From Chloroflexota bacterium (GTDB lineage Bacteria > Chloroflexota > Dehalococcoidia > Lucifugimonadales > JAPUKM01), in the NCBI GenBank assembly GCA_027295645.1, contig JAPUKM010000119.1:1-5012 (forward strand): 5,012 nt of DNA, written 5' to 3'. The translations under genes were made by a program, and so were the position numbers. Under the pieces are notes generated by a model. The model did no database searches and was not told the DNA's origin. It worked only from the letters and a program-made list of their open reading frames with translations. Within the stretch, counting starts at the first letter, position 1, and each line of letters begins with the position of its first letter. Below are positions 1 through 5,012 of the stretch, in pieces.

Positions 1-404
1 TCCCGCACCATCACCAGGTCAACCCCCTCCAGAACGGACGCTTTTATTGAGCTTGAGCCGGCCAGGAGCGGGTTCACCCGCATGGGCCTGATGTTTGCAA
101 AGAGGCGCAGGCCCTTACGGAGGGTCAGCAGCCCCTGCTCGGGCCGCACCGGGGCGCTGGGGTCGTCCCACTTGGGGCCGCCCCCAGCGCCGAAGAGGAT
201 GGCGTCGGCACCCCTGCATAGCTGGACGGTCTCCTCCCGCAGGGGCGTCCCGTGGGCGTCGATGGAGCAACCGCCTATGAGGTCGGATGTGAAGGTGAAG
301 GAGTGGCCGAACCGCTTGCCCACCGCCTCCACTATCCTGGCCCCCTCGGCCACCACCTCTGGCCCTATGCCGTCGCCGGGCAGAAGCACGATCTTGAAGT
401 CCAC
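1..404 (-). CDS. leuB: 3-isopropylmalate dehydrogenase, N-terminal part (runs off left edge)
   Basis: LeuB oxidatively decarboxylates (2R,3S)-3-isopropylmalate to 2-oxoisocaproate with NAD+, the third leucine-specific step, in the cytoplasm. About 134 codons are visible of a usual 350-370. The translation shows the family N-terminus LLPGDGIGPEV (residues 7-17), then GGPKWD (75-80), then LLTLRKG and NIRPMRV. Arg96, Arg106 and Arg134 line up with the three substrate-binding arginines of Thermus IPMDH (94, 104, 132). The residue before GGPKW is Gly where Val is common (GAGGGPKW against GAVGGPKW), which is a minor variation. I chose the GTG at 402-404 because it places the conserved start MDFKIVLLPGDG directly after GAGGG (409-413, 4-nt spacer). 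An in-frame GTG at 429-431, just after a TGA, would add nine residues and is less likely. It is the last visible gene of the leu cluster, 87 nt after leuD. The family call is secure; the C-terminus cannot be judged. Confidence 0.95.
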   Translation of the reverse strand, partial: MDFKIVLLPGDGIGPEVVAEGARIVEAVGKRFGHSFTFTSDLIGGCSIDAHGTPLREETVQLCRGADAILFGAGGGPKWDDPSAPVRPEQGLLTLRKGLRLFANIRPMRVNPLLAGSSSIKASVLEGVDLVMVR

Positions 405-408
405 GTTT

Positions 409-413
409 CCCTC
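409..413 (-). promoter_or_regulatory. Shine-Dalgarno site deciding the leuB GTG start
   Basis: GAGGG on the minus strand lies four bases before the GTG at 402-404. It supports this GTG over the in-frame GTG at 429-431, which has no comparable purine-rich sequence at the right distance and lies immediately after a TGA stop. Confidence 0.6.
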
Positions 414-491
414 ACTAGATATTCGCCGCACTCAGGAACGCATTACTATAGCCCAAAGCGGGGCCGAGAGGAAGGGGAGGAGGCTCTGCTC

Positions 492-1103
492 CTACTGGAT
501 GCCGTGGACCCTCTCGTAGACGGTGATCTTGTCCTCGTGCTGCAGCGTCAGGGCGATGTCGTCCAGTCCGTTGAGCAGGCAGTGGCGTCGGAACTCGTGG
601 GTATCCGGGTCGTTGTGCACCACAAAGGGAATATCCAGGCCCTCGTCGTCGCTTATGCGGCAGGTCTCCAGGTCCACCGTCATCCGGTAGCCCGGCCTGG
701 CCTTCGCCTTGGCCATAAGCTGGTCCACCTGCTCCTGAGGAAGGTGGACGGGGACGATGCCGTTGTCGAAGCAGTTCTTTTGGAAGATGTCGGCGAAGCT
801 GGGGGCGATGAGGGCCCGGAAGCCGTAGTCCAGCAACGCCCAGGGCGCGTGCTCCCGGGAGGAGCCGCCGCCGAAGTTGGGCCCGGCGACCAGGATTTTG
901 GCCCCCTGGTAGCCGGGGGCGTTCAGGACGAAGTCCGGGTTTGGAGAGCCGTCCGGGAGGAAGCGCCAGGCGGCGAACAGGAACGGGCCGAAGCCGGTGC
1001 GCTCGATGCGCTTCAGGTACACCGCGGGGATGATCTGGTCCGTGTCCACGTTGGCCCGGTCCATGGGCGCAACGATGCCGGTGACTTTATCGAAGGGTTC
1101 CAT
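492..1103 (-). CDS. leuD: 3-isopropylmalate dehydratase small subunit
   Basis: LeuD is the small, swivelling-domain subunit of isopropylmalate isomerase. With LeuC it converts 2-isopropylmalate to 3-isopropylmalate through 2-isopropylmaleate. The 203-residue product matches the usual length of the E. coli-type protein (about 200). Visible motifs are NVDTDQIIP (18-26), the substrate-recognition loop GPNFGGGSSREHAPWAL (74-90), FADIFQKNCFDNGIVPV (103-119), and the C-terminal RHCLLNGLDDIALTLQHED (163-181). The ATG at 1101-1103 follows AGGAG (1113-1117) with a 9-nt spacer. The gene starts 26 nt after the leuC stop, consistent with co-transcription and matched expression of the two subunits. It ends in TAG at 492-494. 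Nothing is truncated or unusual. Confidence 0.98.
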   Translation of the reverse strand: MEPFDKVTGIVAPMDRANVDTDQIIPAVYLKRIERTGFGPFLFAAWRFLPDGSPNPDFVLNAPGYQGAKILVAGPNFGGGSSREHAPWALLDYGFRALIAPSFADIFQKNCFDNGIVPVHLPQEQVDQLMAKAKARPGYRMTVDLETCRISDDEGLDIPFVVHNDPDTHEFRRHCLLNGLDDIALTLQHEDKITVYERVHGIQ

Positions 1104-1112
1104 TGGTATGTT

Positions 1113-1117
1113 CTCCT
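1113..1117 (-). promoter_or_regulatory. Shine-Dalgarno site of leuD
   Basis: AGGAG on the minus strand, nine bases before the leuD ATG and inside the 26-nt leuC-leuD gap. It indicates independent ribosome loading within a shared transcript. Confidence 0.7.
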
Positions 1118-1129
1118 ACCTGATTACTA

Positions 1130-2530
1130 TTACCACTCCCGTATGTCCACGAAATGCCCCGCGATGGCGGCGGCGGCGGCCATCTGCGGGCTGACCAGGT
1201 GGGTACGGCCGCCGGGGCCCTGCCGGCCCTCGAAGTTACGGTTGGAGGTGGAGGCGCACCGCTGGCCGGGCGCCAGTATGTCCGGGTTCATCCCCAGGCA
1301 CATAGAGCAGCCCGCCTCCCGCCACTCGAAGCCGGCATCCAGGAAGATGCGATCGAGACCCTCGGCCTCAGCCTGCTGCTTGATGGCGAATGAGCCGGGC
1401 ACGGCCAACGCTCCCACCCTGTCGTGCACCTTTCGCCCCTTGATCACCTGGGCGGCAGCGCGGAGGTCTTCGATGCGCGAGTTGGTGCAGGATCCGATGA
1501 ACACCCGGTCGATGGCGATCTCCCGAATGGGGGTGCCGGCCTCAAGTGCCATGTATGTGAGGGCCCGCTCCGCCGTCTCGCGCTCGGTCTCGGACGCAAA
1601 TGAGGTTGGATTCGGGACCCGCTCGGTGACGGGGACCACCATGCCAGGGTTGGTGCCCCAGGTGACGAATGGGGCGAGTGTCTTGGCATCGATCTCCACG
1701 ACCGTGTCGTAGGCCGCGCCGGGGTCGGTGGCCAGGGCACGCCACCGCTCCACCGCGGCGTCGAAGGCGTCGCCCTGTGGGACCTGCGCACGGCCGCGCA
1801 TATAGTCGAACGTGGTGTCGTCGGGGGCAACCATGCCCGCACGTGCGCCCGCCTCGATCGACATGTTGCAGACGGTCATGCGTCCCTCCATGGAGAGGGA
1901 GCGCACCGCCTCGCCGGTGTACTCGATGACGTGGCCCCGACCGCCGTCCACGCCTATCTGGCCGATGATGCCCAGGATCAGGTCCTTGGCGGTGACCCCG
2001 TTGGGCAGGGGGCCGTTGACCCGCACCTCCATGGTCTTGGGCCTGGCCTGGACCAGACACTGGGTGGCCAGCACCTGCTCCACCTGGGTGGTGCCGATGC
2101 CGAGGGCAAATGCGCCGAAGGCACCGTGGGTGGCGGTATGGCTGTCGCCGCAGACGATCACCTTGCCGGGCTGCGTGTAGCCCTGCTCCGGCCCGATGAT
2201 GTGGACGATGCCCTGTCCGGGGCTGTGCGCGTCGTACAGGGTGACGCCGAACTCCTTGGTGTTGCGGTAGAGGGCTTCCACCTGCCGCCGCGAGGTCTCG
2301 TCGGCGATGGGGAGGGAGCGGTCGGTGGTGGGCAGGTTGTGGTCCACGGTGGCGACGGTGAGCTCGGGACGGCGGACACTCCGCCCGTTCATGCGGAGGC
2401 CGTCGAAGGCCTGCGGCGAGGTGACCTCGTGGAGGAGGTGCAGGTCAACGTAGATGATGGCGGACTGGCCCGGCTCCTCGTGGACCAGGTGGTCGTCCCA
2501 GATCTTCGCGAACATGGTCTTGGGCGGCAT
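1130..2530 (-). CDS. leuC: 3-isopropylmalate dehydratase large subunit
   Basis: LeuC is the aconitase-family subunit that holds the [4Fe-4S] cluster and most of the active site of isopropylmalate isomerase, working with LeuD. From the ATG at 2528-2530 the product is 466 residues, the length of E. coli-type LeuC and longer than the roughly 420-residue form found in many other bacteria and archaea. Motifs in order: HLLHEVTSPQAFDGLR (31-46), CGDSHTATHGAFGAFALGIG (127-146), SMEGRMTVCNMSIEAGARAG (213-232), IGSCTNSRIEDLRAA (345-359), GCSMCLGMNPD (407-417), and CASTSNRNFEGRQG (425-438). Cys348, Cys408 and Cys411 are the expected cluster ligands. A GTG five codons upstream (2545) is in frame, but the Shine-Dalgarno sequence lies between the two, so the ATG is the likely start. 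The gene follows leuA by 33 nt and precedes leuD by 26 nt. Confidence 0.98.
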   Translation of the reverse strand: MPPKTMFAKIWDDHLVHEEPGQSAIIYVDLHLLHEVTSPQAFDGLRMNGRSVRRPELTVATVDHNLPTTDRSLPIADETSRRQVEALYRNTKEFGVTLYDAHSPGQGIVHIIGPEQGYTQPGKVIVCGDSHTATHGAFGAFALGIGTTQVEQVLATQCLVQARPKTMEVRVNGPLPNGVTAKDLILGIIGQIGVDGGRGHVIEYTGEAVRSLSMEGRMTVCNMSIEAGARAGMVAPDDTTFDYMRGRAQVPQGDAFDAAVERWRALATDPGAAYDTVVEIDAKTLAPFVTWGTNPGMVVPVTERVPNPTSFASETERETAERALTYMALEAGTPIREIAIDRVFIGSCTNSRIEDLRAAAQVIKGRKVHDRVGALAVPGSFAIKQQAEAEGLDRIFLDAGFEWREAGCSMCLGMNPDILAPGQRCASTSNRNFEGRQGPGGRTHLVSPQMAAAAAIAGHFVDIREW

Positions 2531-2534
2531 GGTT

Positions 2535-2542
2535 TCACCTTT
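2535..2542 (-). promoter_or_regulatory. Shine-Dalgarno site deciding the leuC start
   Basis: AAAGGTGA on the minus strand, its last base four bases before the ATG at 2528-2530. It overlaps the codons that would follow an upstream in-frame GTG (2543-2545), so it argues for the ATG as the true start. Confidence 0.65.
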
Positions 2543-2563
2543 CACTGTGTGGGGACGTTTGTG

Positions 2564-4117
2564 CTAGTGGGTCGTTGGCACGTCCGCACCCTTGGAGACG
2601 CCCATGGCGAGCAGGCGGTTCAGGGCGTTCATGTACGCCTCGGCGCTGGCCACCATGATGTCGGTGTTGGCACCGCGGCCCACAAAGGTCTGCCCATCCT
2701 GCTCGATACGGATGGTCACATCTCCAATGGCGTCTATACCCTCCGTGACCGCATCGACACGGAACTCGGTCAGCTTGTTGGGCACCTGGACGATCCGGTT
2801 GATTGCCTTGTAGACGGCATCAACCGGGCCCGTGCCCGTGGCGGCCTCGGTGATGCTCTGCCCGTCGGGGTCGGTGAGCGTCACGGTGGCGGTCGGTATC
2901 TCGTGATTGCCGCTGGACACCTGGACGTGCTCAAGCGTGTAGGTTGCCGGGATGTCCAGAGTCCTTCGCTGGCTGGACATCAGCGCCAGCAGGTCGGCGT
3001 CGGTGACCTCGCGTTTCCTGTCGGCCAGGTCCTTGAAGGCCTCGAACGCCTGATTCAGCTCCTCCTGGGCGAGCTTGTAACCCAGGTCCTCCAACCTGGA
3101 CCGTAGCCCCGCCCGTCCGCTCAGCTTGCCCAGCACAAAGGTGGAGCTGGGCCAGCCGATGGACTGCGGGTCCATGATCTCGAAGGTGTTGCGCTCCTTG
3201 AGCAGGCCGTCCTGGTGGATCCCGGAGGCGTGCCGGAAAGCGTTGGCCCCCACGACCGCCTTGTTCGGCTGGACAGGGAAGCCGGTTATGTCGCTGACCA
3301 GCCGGCTTGTCCGGTAGATCTGCCTGGTGTTGATGTTGGTGCTCACGCCGTAGAGGTCCTTCCGGGTCTCGATGGCCCTGATCACCTCTTCCAGGGCGGC
3401 ATTTCCCGCACGCTCACCCAGGCCGTTGATGCACCCCTCCACCTGACGCGCACCCGTAGAGACAGCAGCAAGGCTGTTCCCCACGGCCTGGCCCAGATCG
3501 TTGTGGCAATGGACGCTCAACACCGCCCTGTCGATGTTGGGAACGTTCCGCTTGATGTTCTCTATCCGCTCCCTGAACTCCCAGGGCATGGCGTAGCCGA
3601 CGGTATCGGGGATGTTGATGGTGGTTGCGCCCGCGTTGATGACCGCCTCCACCAGCTGGTAGAGGTAGTCCATGTCCGTCCGGCTGGCGTCCATGGGCGA
3701 GAACTCCACGTCATGGCAGTAGCTCTTTGCCCTCTCCACAGAGGCTACGGCGGTATCCAGCACCTCTTCGGGGTTGCTTCTGAGCTGGTGCAGAATCTGG
3801 ACATCTGAGCTGGATATGAACACGTGGATACGCGGGTGCTCGGCATCCTTGATCGCCTCCCACGCCCGGTCTATATCGTTGGCGACGCAGCGTGCCAGCG
3901 ATGCGATGACCGGCCCGCGGACCTCGCGCATAATGCTCTGCACCGCCTCGAAGTCGCCGGGTGAGCTGGCGGCGAAGCCCGCCTCGATGATATCCACGCC
4001 CAGCCGCTCCAGCTGCCTGGCGATCTCCAGCTTCTCCTGGGTGGTCAGGCCAATGCCGGCGGACTGCTCGCCGTCACGGAGTGTGGTATCAAATATCAAT
4101 ACCTTATCTTCAGCCAT
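2564..4117 (-). CDS. leuA: 2-isopropylmalate synthase
   Basis: LeuA condenses acetyl-CoA with 2-oxoisovalerate to give 2-isopropylmalate, the committed and normally leucine-inhibited step. The 517-residue product has the full architecture. The catalytic TIM barrel begins with FDTTLRDGEQ (9-18, including metal-binding Asp15). It continues with EFSPMDASRTD (138-148), NIPDTVGYAMPWEF (168-181), the metal ligands His203 and His205 in SVHCHNDLGQAVGN (201-214), and GLGERAGN (232-239). The linker subdomain carries FRHASGIHQDG (294-304). From about residue 385 the C-terminal LeuA allosteric domain follows, with TGTGPVDAVYKAINRI (427-442) and GRGANTDIMVASAEAY (480-495), so leucine feedback control is likely. 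Overall it is E. coli-like LeuA rather than citramalate synthase. The ATG at 4115-4117 is preceded by AGGAG with an 8-nt spacer. It lies 296 nt after ilvC, a much longer gap than others in the cluster, and that gap is highly structured. Confidence 0.97.
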   Translation of the reverse strand: MAEDKVLIFDTTLRDGEQSAGIGLTTQEKLEIARQLERLGVDIIEAGFAASSPGDFEAVQSIMREVRGPVIASLARCVANDIDRAWEAIKDAEHPRIHVFISSSDVQILHQLRSNPEEVLDTAVASVERAKSYCHDVEFSPMDASRTDMDYLYQLVEAVINAGATTINIPDTVGYAMPWEFRERIENIKRNVPNIDRAVLSVHCHNDLGQAVGNSLAAVSTGARQVEGCINGLGERAGNAALEEVIRAIETRKDLYGVSTNINTRQIYRTSRLVSDITGFPVQPNKAVVGANAFRHASGIHQDGLLKERNTFEIMDPQSIGWPSSTFVLGKLSGRAGLRSRLEDLGYKLAQEELNQAFEAFKDLADRKREVTDADLLALMSSQRRTLDIPATYTLEHVQVSSGNHEIPTATVTLTDPDGQSITEAATGTGPVDAVYKAINRIVQVPNKLTEFRVDAVTEGIDAIGDVTIRIEQDGQTFVGRGANTDIMVASAEAYMNALNRLLAMGVSKGADVPTTH

Positions 4118-4125
4118 TGTAGGGT

Positions 4126-4130
4126 CTCCT
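4126..4130 (-). promoter_or_regulatory. Shine-Dalgarno site of leuA
   Basis: AGGAG on the minus strand, eight bases before the leuA ATG. It partly overlaps the perfect palindrome CCTAGCTAGG (4128-4137), which could in principle compete for the site. Confidence 0.7.
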
Positions 4131-4183
4131 AGCTAGGGTAGGGATAAGCCGCCCTCTTTCTTTCCCATCCACCCGCCCTCGGA

Positions 4184-4213
4184 AGGTGATTCGGGGACAC
4201 CCCCGAACCCCCT
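4184..4213 (-). repeat. GC-rich inverted repeat / hairpin upstream of leuA
   Basis: On the sense strand the core TTCGGGG-GTGT-CCCCGAA is a perfect 7-bp stem with a 4-nt loop. It extends outward by one G-U pair, one G-C pair, a G-A mismatch, two G-C pairs and an A-T pair. The position that pairs as G-U in the sense RNA would be an A-C mismatch in antisense RNA, which favours a role in the leuA-side transcript. The stem resembles a terminator stem, but the bases after it (TCACCTTCCGAGG) contain no U-run, so a Rho-independent terminator cannot be claimed. An attenuator or a structured 5' UTR are alternatives. Confidence 0.6.
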
Positions 4214-4226
4214 GAACTCTGATCCC

Positions 4227-4259
4227 TGCACCCTCAAAGGATACTGTGAGGAGGGTGCA
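4227..4259 (-). repeat. Inverted repeat / hairpin, 9-bp perfect stem
   Basis: TGCACCCTC and GAGGGTGCA are exact reverse complements separated by 15 nt. In the sense RNA this is a 9-bp stem with six G-C pairs. It lies between the large palindrome and the GC-rich hairpin and has no U-run after it. It may be one arm of an alternating leader fold, but it could also be simple mRNA structure. Confidence 0.55.
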
Positions 4260-4290
4260 CAGAGGGCAAGCAATGTTACAGAGAAACGGT

Positions 4291-4371
4291 AGAGGTCACA
4301 GGGCAACGTAGTCCGCCGGACCCAGCCCTGCCAGGACCAGGCCGCACCAGCGGACTACGTTTGAAACCTCT
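4291..4371 (-). repeat. 81-nt imperfect palindrome with 15-bp core stem
   Basis: On the sense strand the core arms are AACGTAGTCCGCTGG (4347-4361) and CCGGCGGACTACGTT (4305-4319), separated by 27 nt. Fourteen pairs are Watson-Crick and one is G-U. That position would be an A-C mismatch in antisense RNA. Outside the core, AGAGGT (4366-4371) and ACCTCT (4291-4296) are also complementary, joined across an asymmetric internal loop. A competing pairing exists: CAGGGC in the loop (4325-4330) is complementary to GCCCTG (4299-4304) just after the core stem, and it would enclose the second core arm. The element begins 42 nt after the ilvC stop. Possible roles are attenuator, RNase III processing site or transcript stabiliser. 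A dispersed palindromic repeat is an alternative that needs genome data. Confidence 0.8.
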
Positions 4372-4394
4372 CTTGTGTCTATTGACGCTTTCAT
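4296..4394 (-). CDS. Possible 32-residue leader peptide ORF upstream of leuA
   Basis: An ATG at 4392-4394, 19 nt after the ilvC stop, opens a 32-codon frame ending in TGA at 4296-4298. It begins MKASIDTREV and ends GPADYVAL. It runs through both arms of the large palindrome. Codons 19-21 (CTG GTC CTG, Leu-Val-Leu) fall in the palindrome loop, and Leu24 is also CTG. Branched-chain residues make up 10 of 32 (5 Val, 4 Leu, 1 Ile), only modestly above average. The ribosome site is weak: GAGAAG ends six bases before the ATG. There is no signal peptide or known domain. A ribosome paused at the Leu/Val codons or at the stop would change which arms can pair, as in transcription attenuation. Short ORFs arise often by chance in GC-rich DNA, so this may be non-coding. 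Confidence 0.3.
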   Translation of the reverse strand: MKASIDTREVSNVVRWCGLVLAGLGPADYVAL

Positions 4395-4413
4395 GGATAG
4401 CTTCTCAACAACC

Positions 4414-5012
4414 CTACGTGGTGCTCTTGAGCCAGGGCATCAGTCCTCGTAGCTCCTTGCCCACCTTCTCGACGGGGTGCCCGGCGTTCTCCTGCCGGAG
4501 CCGGTTGAACCGCGGCCGTCCCTCGTCGTTCTCAGCGATCCACTCCTTGGCGAAGGAGCCGTCCTGGATGGCGTCCAGCACCCTGCGCATGTTGTCCTTG
4601 ACGTGCTGGTCAATGACCATGGGGCCGCGGGAGTAGTCGCCGTACTCGGCGGTGTCGCTGACGGAGTAGCGCATGTACTCCATACCACCCTCGTACAGCA
4701 GGTCGACAATCAGCTTCAGCTCGTGCATCACCTCAAAGTAGGCGGACTCCGGCTGATAGCCGGCCTCCACCATCGTCTCAACGGCCGCCTTGATCAGCGA
4801 TGTGACGCCGCCGCACAGCACCGCCTGCTCGCCGAACAGGTCGGTCTCCGTCTCCTCTTTGAAGGTGGTCCCCAGGATGCCCGCGCGGGTGGAGCCCACC
4901 CCCTGGGCATAGGCCAGGGCCAGTTGCTTGGCCTGGCCGGTGGCGTCCTGGTGCACCGCCAGCAGGGCGGGAACCCCCTGTCCGTTGACGAACACCTCTC
5001 GCATGCGGTGCC
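4414..5012 (-). CDS. ilvC: Ketol-acid reductoisomerase, C-terminal part (start beyond right edge)
   Basis: IlvC performs the Mg2+-dependent isomerisation and NADPH reduction of 2-acetolactate (and 2-aceto-2-hydroxybutyrate) to the dihydroxy acids leading to valine, leucine and isoleucine. About 198 codons are visible. Class I enzymes have about 330-340 residues, so the N-terminal Rossmann NADPH domain is mostly outside the window and cofactor preference cannot be read. The visible part is the knotted all-helical domain. It has ETDLFGEQAVLCGG with the metal-binding Asp and Glu, YFEVMHELKLIVDLLYEGG with the two further acidic ligands, and MRYSVSDTAEYGDYSRGP with the substrate-contacting Ser. 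It then has RPRFNRLRQENAGHPVEKVG near the end. The length after the last motif fits a class I protein. The internal Met at 5002-5004 is not the start, because the frame continues to the edge. The stop is TAG at 4414-4416. Confidence 0.96.
   Translation of the reverse strand, partial: HRMREVFVNGQGVPALLAVHQDATGQAKQLALAYAQGVGSTRAGILGTTFKEETETDLFGEQAVLCGGVTSLIKAAVETMVEAGYQPESAYFEVMHELKLIVDLLYEGGMEYMRYSVSDTAEYGDYSRGPMVIDQHVKDNMRRVLDAIQDGSFAKEWIAENDEGRPRFNRLRQENAGHPVEKVGKELRGLMPWLKSTT

Larger units (their letters stand above)
4118..4413 (-). other. ilvC-leuA intergenic region, leader-like
   Basis: This 296-nt stretch separates ilvC from leuA, while the other gaps in the cluster are 26, 33 and 87 nt. 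Read on the sense (minus) strand from ilvC to leuA it holds a 32-codon ORF (4296-4394), an 81-nt imperfect palindrome (4291-4371), a 9-bp hairpin (4227-4259), a GC-rich hairpin (4184-4213), and the leuA ribosome binding site. I see no convincing sigma-70 promoter, no U-run after any hairpin, and no T-box signature. Its size and content suggest a regulatory leader or RNA-processing region for leuACDB. The role is inferred. Confidence 0.5.

Noticed and set aside
252..1712. 486-codon plus-strand ORF opposite leuB, leuD and leuC
   Set aside because: It is antisense to three genes with clear family motifs, shows no recognisable domain, and is explained by high GC at third codon positions suppressing stops in the opposite strand.
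1931..3106. 391-codon plus-strand ORF opposite leuC and leuA
   Set aside because: It is a shadow of the leuC and leuA reading frames, is low in complexity (rich in Gly, Val, Asp and His), and spans a gene boundary without any motif.
4261..4300. Sigma-70 promoter for leuA within the gap
   Set aside because: TTGCCC- and TTGCTT-like hexamers exist on the minus strand, but none has an acceptable -10 at 16-18 nt spacing.
4299..4361. H-type pseudoknot using the loop CAGGGC and downstream GCCCTG
   Set aside because: GCCCTG follows the 15-bp stem with no linker, so it could not reach the loop while the full stem is formed. It is kept only as a mutually exclusive alternative pairing.
4291..4371. Rho-independent terminator of ilvC
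   Set aside because: The stem is very long with a large loop, and neither strand has a T-run after it (the minus strand continues GCCCTGTGACC).
4118..4413. T-box riboswitch (leucine tRNA sensor) upstream of leuA
   Set aside because: TGGT occurs in the palindrome, but it is flanked by CCGC and GCGG rather than the AGGGTGGNACCGCG context. No Stem I-like architecture, no other T-box motif and no U-tract terminator were found.
1..5012. CRISPR array, tRNA/rRNA gene, insertion sequence or defence/mobile module
   Set aside because: No direct repeat array, tRNA-like cloverleaf, transposase motif or phage gene is visible. The window is filled by a conserved biosynthetic operon.

Overview
The window is part of a branched-chain amino acid biosynthesis operon, read entirely on the minus strand, so transcription runs from high to low coordinates. 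In transcription order it holds the C-terminal part of ilvC (ketol-acid reductoisomerase, start beyond the right edge), leuA (2-isopropylmalate synthase), leuC and leuD (large and small subunits of isopropylmalate isomerase), and the N-terminal third of leuB (3-isopropylmalate dehydrogenase, running off the left edge). All five identifications rest on family motifs read directly in the translations.

The DNA is GC-rich with strong GC bias at third codon positions, so long antisense ORFs appear opposite the real genes. They are shadows. The source is a bacterium. The order ilvC-leuA-leuC-leuD-leuB differs from the enteric leuABCD order. Operons with ilv genes followed by leuACDB are known in several phyla (for example Chloroflexota and some Deltaproteobacteria-like lineages). 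The proteins are of the LeuA type with a C-terminal regulatory domain and of the long (about 466 residue), E. coli-like LeuC type. I cannot fix the phylum from this window.

Layout: 1-404 leuB (partial, GTG start); 405-491 an 87-nt gap; 492-1103 leuD; a 26-nt gap; 1130-2530 leuC; a 33-nt gap; 2564-4117 leuA; 4118-4413 a 296-nt non-coding or leader-like stretch; 4414-5012 ilvC (partial). leuA, leuC, leuD and leuB each have a recognisable Shine-Dalgarno sequence.

Together the enzymes take 2-oxoisovalerate (made downstream of IlvC) to the leucine precursor 2-oxoisocaproate. LeuA condenses 2-oxoisovalerate with acetyl-CoA, LeuCD isomerises the product, and LeuB oxidises it.

The one part that ordinary gene content does not explain is the ilvC-leuA gap. 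It contains an 81-nt imperfect palindrome with a 15-bp core stem, a 32-codon ORF threaded through that palindrome with a CTG-GTC-CTG run in its loop, and two further hairpins before the leuA ribosome binding site. This could be a leader/attenuator or an RNA-processing element controlling leuACDB separately from ilvC. That is inference. No canonical T-box, U-tract terminator or convincing promoter was found there.
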